Positions 55,401-61,400 of a DNA stretch of 64,000 bases are shown here, in pieces. Position 1 is the first letter of the stretch. Each line of letters begins with the position of its first letter. Below the pieces are notes generated by a model, which saw only the letters and a program-made list of their open reading frames with translations, ran no database searches and was not told the origin of the DNA. The position numbers were made by a program, and so were the translations under genes. Source of the stretch: Apis mellifera (taxonomy: Eukaryota > Arthropoda > Insecta > Hymenoptera > Apidae); NCBI RefSeq assembly GCF_003254395.2, contig NC_037644.1:2868501-2932500 (forward strand), in the 5' to 3' direction.

Positions 55401-58400
55401 TTATAATTTATTAGTTAGAGGGAAACGGAATGAACGCGCTGAAAATAATCGCATTTTAGCGCGAGGAGAGTCGCCGCCGTCAGCGAGAGTATAAAAGCCC
55501 CGCCGGCCGCTTTCTCTTCCTACGTTCGGCGGGATACGTTTTCCTTCGCTATACACACGCGCGCGCGCGCTTTCTCGGCCGCGCCGCCAAACGCGAAAAT
55601 AGAAGGCGAGAGACGCGGCGAGACGCGGCGAGGCGAGGCGAGGTAAGAGATGGAGAGGGGGGGAGGCGAGGCGCGGCAGCGCGTATCGCGTTTCGAGTCG
55701 CGACCGGCGGACAGTGACGGATATCGGGCGGTCGAAACATCGAACAGGCGTGACGACGACGATTCTCTTTCTCTCTCTCTCCCCCCCCCCCCCTCGTATC
55801 GGCAAATCCCTACGTATTGGCAGTATTTTATTGAAGTAGGTGTCTTATGCTCCGCAGAGAAACATGCAGTCGACCTCGATGGCGTGGAACTCGTTCCTCC
55901 CGTTGCCGCCGCCAGGAAGCAGAACGCACGCGGCGCCGCATTCCGGGATGACGGCGCATGTGGGCCATCATCATCCGGGGACAGGTGCAGCGGTCACGCA
56001 TCCGGTCACTGTCGCTCAGCAACAGCAACGGGAGCGGGAGGAGCGGGAGCGGGAGGCGAGGGAGCGGGACGCGAGGGAGCAACGGCAACGTGAAACGGAA
56101 AATCTGGGGATGAGGGAACACCACCTGGTCGCGGCCGAGAGATTGCACAGACAGGCCGAGGCCAGAGATCACGTTGCCGCTCAACAAAGAGCCGCCTATT
56201 ACGCAGCCACTGCGCCTCCGACTCAACAGGTAAATCGCGAGAGAAAACTAGGTCGGTTAAAATGTTTCCTTCTTTTCCTTTCTCCGGTTTTAGCTACTTT
56301 TTTTTTTTTCCTTCTTGTGTAATTCTTGTATTAACGACGACCGTTTTTTTTTTTATCTTCGCGCAGGTGTCTCGACCCTCGAGCGTGCCCGGCAAAGTCG
56401 ATTACCCACCACCGCCAGCGCACTCGAGAACCTCGAAGTCGTCGCTTCCCGTCAGTAGTCTTCACGAGAAACCGCCGCCTGTGGTCGGGCCATCGCACAG
56501 CTCCCTGCCGAAGGTGGAGCCTAACGTCGGCCTGTTCAGTTATTCGACGTATCAGCCACAGTCGTCGTATATGCACGACATCAAAGTGAAGAGCGACGTA
56601 GGGCAGCCGCACAAGTCGTTGCCGAGCAAGAGTGGTCTAGCCGGGGGCCTCGAGAGGGATCATCACGGGCGGGAAGTTCTGCAAAATCCACCGTCGTTGT
56701 TACAGGATCACAAGAGTTCGGTGATCGTGAAGAACGAGGGGCGGGAGTTGCCGAAGGTGGCGGCGTCCCAGCAACACTCATCGAGCCCGAAGATCATGCC
56801 GTATCTGAACGTGCAATCCGTTCCACCTCAACACAAACCGTACGAGTACAGGAGTCCAACGCAGAGCCCCCACCATCTACACCATTTGGACGGTCTACAG
56901 ACAGCCAAGAGCATACCTCAAAGTCATCACAGAAGCAGTAGCGGGTCCACGACCACGACGCAGTTACCCAGCCCTCACGGGCATCCACCGCATTCGCACA
57001 ATCGACAGTCACCGCACGCCCAGCATCCTCATCAGCCACCGCATCCATCGCCGCCCGAGCCGCGTTATCTTACCAGGCCGGAACCGGGCCTACCCTACGC
57101 TACTGCCAAGTCCTCGTATCCGTATCCGCATCCGCATCCGCCCACGGCATCGCCGACCTCGCATTACGCCACGCCGGCTGGCTCGAAGCCGAAAGTCAGC
57201 AGTCCAGCGCCGCCCCACATCTACGGAAAACCGAATTCCGGTATCATGACCGGGACCCCGGTCTGCAGGGCGTCCGAACCGGCGGTCGCGGCCCCGATAC
57301 CGCTCACCTCGAAGGCCGGTAGCTCGCCTTACCAGCAAGTGCCTCACCACCACGGGGCCCCGCCTCCACCTTTGCCGCCACCCGCGCACAGCAGGTCCAT
57401 CTACGATTCAAGGGGGTACACGAGCTCGATGCCGGCCGCCAAACTACCGCCGCCTCCTCTTCACGGCTCTCCCCCGACCGCCGCCTCGGCGCCGCTCTCC
57501 AGGCCCATCGCGCATCCCGCCCATCACACGAGTCCCCACCAACAGCCCGGCCAGACGGTGCAGCACGCGCAGCCGCAGTTGAACGCGTCGTCGTTCCAAA
57601 CGCAACCGCTCGATCTTGGAATCGAGAGATCCGGATCGCCGAAGAGAAAAGCGCCGACCCCCTCGTTGACCGAGAATTCTGGCCAACCGGTTTCCCTCGA
57701 GGTCTGCAAAAAACGCAGGACGGAGGAGCCGCAGCCGTTGTCGCTTCAATGCGTCGGCCCACCCGTGCTCTCGAGAGCGAGCGAGCCGAGCCCGTTGATC
57801 GCCTCGGCAGCGACTTCGATCACGACCGTGGTTAATACCACGGTGGCTCTGTTGGCCCAATCCAATACGCAAACGACGCAGGAACGCACCGTGGCAGCAG
57901 TCAGTCCGACGCCCCGGACAGCGAGCGGAGACGGATCCGTGAGGCCAGCCAGCACGGGCAGCGTTAGCTCTTTGAATCCGACGGTTAGCGCGGCTCCTAG
58001 CCCGGCACCTATACCGAGTCCAGCGCCCTCTACGGCGCCGAGTCCTGCGCCCAGCGCCCCCGGCACTCCAGCCAAAGCTAACCCTAGCACGGTAGACAGC
58101 GAGAAATCGAACAGTCCTGCTCCCAGACCGCCGAGCAGCACCAGTTACCCGGTTCACAAGTTGAAGAAGGCCTGGCTGCAAAGGCATTCGGGCGAGGACG
58201 GGACGGAAGACACGACCGGTGTTGTGGGTAGCGGGTCTTGCGTCACTTTACCTATGAATATCTCCCAAGCACCGTCGCAGTCGGTGTTGAACAACAAAGA
58301 GCGCGACACCTCGAACGTTTCCGGCAACACGACGACCACCTGTTTGCCCAGCGCTGTCAATTCCATTCACAATATCGGCAGCATGGCGGTGAACAGCATC

Positions 58401-61400
58401 AACAAGAGCAAAGTTACCGCGAAAAGCAGCCGTAAATCGGCGAACAAAGAATCGTTAAACGGGCACGCGACAGACACGAAAACGTTACAAGAAGATTCTT
58501 CTAGCAGCGACCCGGAACGGAAGTCGCCGCCTAAAAGGAAGCCACCCAAGGTATCTATATGGATCGTATCTATCGTATTTATTTTTCCTTAGTTGCGAAT
58601 GTTCCCATCGTTTGAAAAATTGTTGTCTTACCGTTCTTGTCTATTTATCACTCTTGCATGTTCTCTCTAGATCGTGTTCTGATCATATTTTACTTGGTTC
58701 TTTAACGGTCATTATGATTTTTCAAATGTTTGCGTTATTTTGGTAAAAAAATATTTCGAATAAAAGTTGTTCAATAGTTTGGCAACAATAATAAATTTTC
58801 AAATTTGTTATCGATATTATTGTTACAATGTTATAATATATACCATAAATAAGATTAATAGAATTTAGAATAAATATTTATTGTTTACATTTAAATAGAT
58901 AACTTATTTATAATTGTATTTATATTTTATTTACATATGAATAAGGAAATTATTATAGATTTATAAAATGAAAATTATTATATGATAAATCATCGTTTCG
59001 AATTCGTTACTTCATATACTTCATTTAAGAAAATCAATATAACTTTTTATTGAATGTAAAGCTTTTAAAAATTGTTGCTGTTATAGGCTATATATTATTG
59101 AAATATTGAATAACTTTTGTTAAAAAAATTTCAAATTAACATAAGTATTTGAAAAATTATGATAATCATTATGAAAAAGTATTATTTTTTATTTATTTAT
59201 TTATTTATTTTATTGTATGTAGATTCATTATTGCATTATGAGTAACAATTTTATAAGTATTTTATCAATATTATATAATTAAGCATGTACATAAACATAA
59301 TACATATGCAGTAAAAAAAGTTATTAGATAAAAATTATTTTGAATAACAAATATAGAAGATAGAAGATAATAAAGTAAATTTAATTTATATAAACTAGAT
59401 ATAATTAAATTTAATTTATTTTTAACGATTTTAATAATTTTTTGTTTGAATTATTCGTTATTCATTCGTTTTTTTTTCTTGTGATTAAGTATAATTTAAA
59501 AATCCCAAAATTTTAAAAAAAAATTTAAAAATTTGTTTTATTAATTATCACTCAGTCCATTTCTTTATATTATTTATAATTTTTTCATATAGATTTTATC
59601 GTATTATAATTACAGAAATAAATTTTAAACATTAGCTTATATAGATTTCATCAACCGTCGTTTGTTTTTCTTAGTAAACTTTAAATATAAATCAAATAAA
59701 CAAAACAATAACGAATAACGAATAATGAATAAACAATAATATAATCTAATAACGAACAATCGATTAAAATTTTATTTATTATTAGTAGAATAAAGATTTG
59801 TACAAAAATAATGTTTAACACTTATACACAAGTTCAACTATTCAAACATTTTATATTTGAATATCCCGCCTCTTTGGGCGCCATTTTGGTAACATTATCG
59901 CAACATAAGCCACAAGTAGGAAAGCAACTTGCGCTACGCTCGTATATTATTTTCACATTTTCATAGTGTTTCCACTTTAATACGTATATATGTGTCTAAC
60001 GTACAGTCATCGATTATTCGAAATGAATAATTCTCAATGGATAAAACTGGTAAAGCGTTATACGATCTATCTTGATACGTATTTCGTAAATAAGAAAACC
60101 TAACCTTACTTTTTACACGTATATACAAAAACGAGTGTTCGGATTCTTTTAAAACTCGACGAATAACAAATACGAATATTGTGAATTTGTGATGAATGAA
60201 AAAAAAAAAAAGGAAAAGAATGTTAATCGTTAATTTTTTCTTTCTTTTTTGGTTCTTTTTATCGATGTGAAATCGTGTTCGAATTATTTGCATGTATCCG
60301 ACGACGTGTAGAGATCGATCTGCTTGTATTGTTATTAGGAACGAATAATTTTAAACATCGAAGGATATGTTGTGCGCGTTCACGCCGCACATCCTGTGTT
60401 ATTATTTAGTAGTTTTTGGCAGTAGTTTCGACAAGAGCATGAACTTCCTGACTACTTAATAATCTGTGCCCTGTGGTAGGTAAAACGAAAGAAGGGCGCA
60501 GCACGGAGGCAGCAAACGACCGCGGAAGATCAGCGGAGGCGAAAGGAAGATAAACAAGGAGGAGGGGCTGGTGTGGGCAGTGAATCTAGTAACGAGAGCG
60601 AGGCTGGTTCTGCCAGCGATACGAGTGAACAGTTGGGTTCCATTCAACCTACATCGAGGGTGCGGCATACCACGGCCAATTCCAACAATTCCTCGGGAAA
60701 CGGTTAGTTGACGTGTAGTAGCTTCTTGTAAATGGACTTCCCATCAGGTGAACTAACTATTCACTTGCAGGGTAAGTGATCCGCGTTCCATGATTATACA
60801 CTTACACTCGTCTCTATAGAGCTATGTGGGAACCCGAGAAATTCAGGAGTATAATTCTATTCTATAAAAAGGTTATGTACTACCGTTTCAATTCTAAAAA
60901 TATTGTTTCCACAAAATGTTCACTTACTCTTTTCTAAAAATCTTCCTGATACTCTTTAGGTTCGCTAAAGCTCTTAATAAAATTTCGCACACTTACCCTG
61001 AAATAATCTACAAGTCTTTTTTCCTCTTTGAGTTTGTGTTGATTTCACGCGATGATTATTATCATTAAGAGTGTAAAAAGAACAAAAAAAGAAAGATGAT
61101 GAAAATTTAAGGATTGACCTTTTATGTGAAATATCAATAATAATAATATAACGAGCTTTTTAACACTGAGTTATGTTACTAACGTTATAATTGGTATTCA
61201 AATAAGTGGATGGATTATTGAAAAGATGAAATTGTTTGTCCCGACAGGGAACAACAAGGAACCAAGGAAACGAGGTAGGAGACCAAAGACTACGAAAGGT
61301 AATGAACTAGGTGGAGAAGATCAGCAACCTCGTCAAAAGAAAGAGCGTAGGGACGACAGTGCGAGCGGTGGTAACAGTGGGCCAGGCGGGAGTGGTGGTA

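Larger units (their letters stand above)
33801..55857 (+). other. Kdm3 intron 2 (22.1 kb)
   Basis: Bounded by AAG|gttagt and ctccgcag|AGA. It holds a (CCT)n tract (35261-35320), an alternating tandem array (about 36430-37545), CpG islands (about 37770-38220, 38750-39350, 44100-44480, 46740-46930, 51090-51720, 52780-53100), a tandem duplication (41780-42089), a dispersed repeat pair (about 51950/53237), a triplicated 206-bp repeat (54823-55400) and a promoter-like element (55440-55642). The rest is AT-rich sequence in which I see nothing. Confidence 0.7.

Noticed and set aside
57444..58187. 247-codon minus-strand frame opposite exon 4
   Set aside because: Shadow of the Pro/Ser/Ala coding strand: Arg/Gly-rich, with no independent splice or start support.
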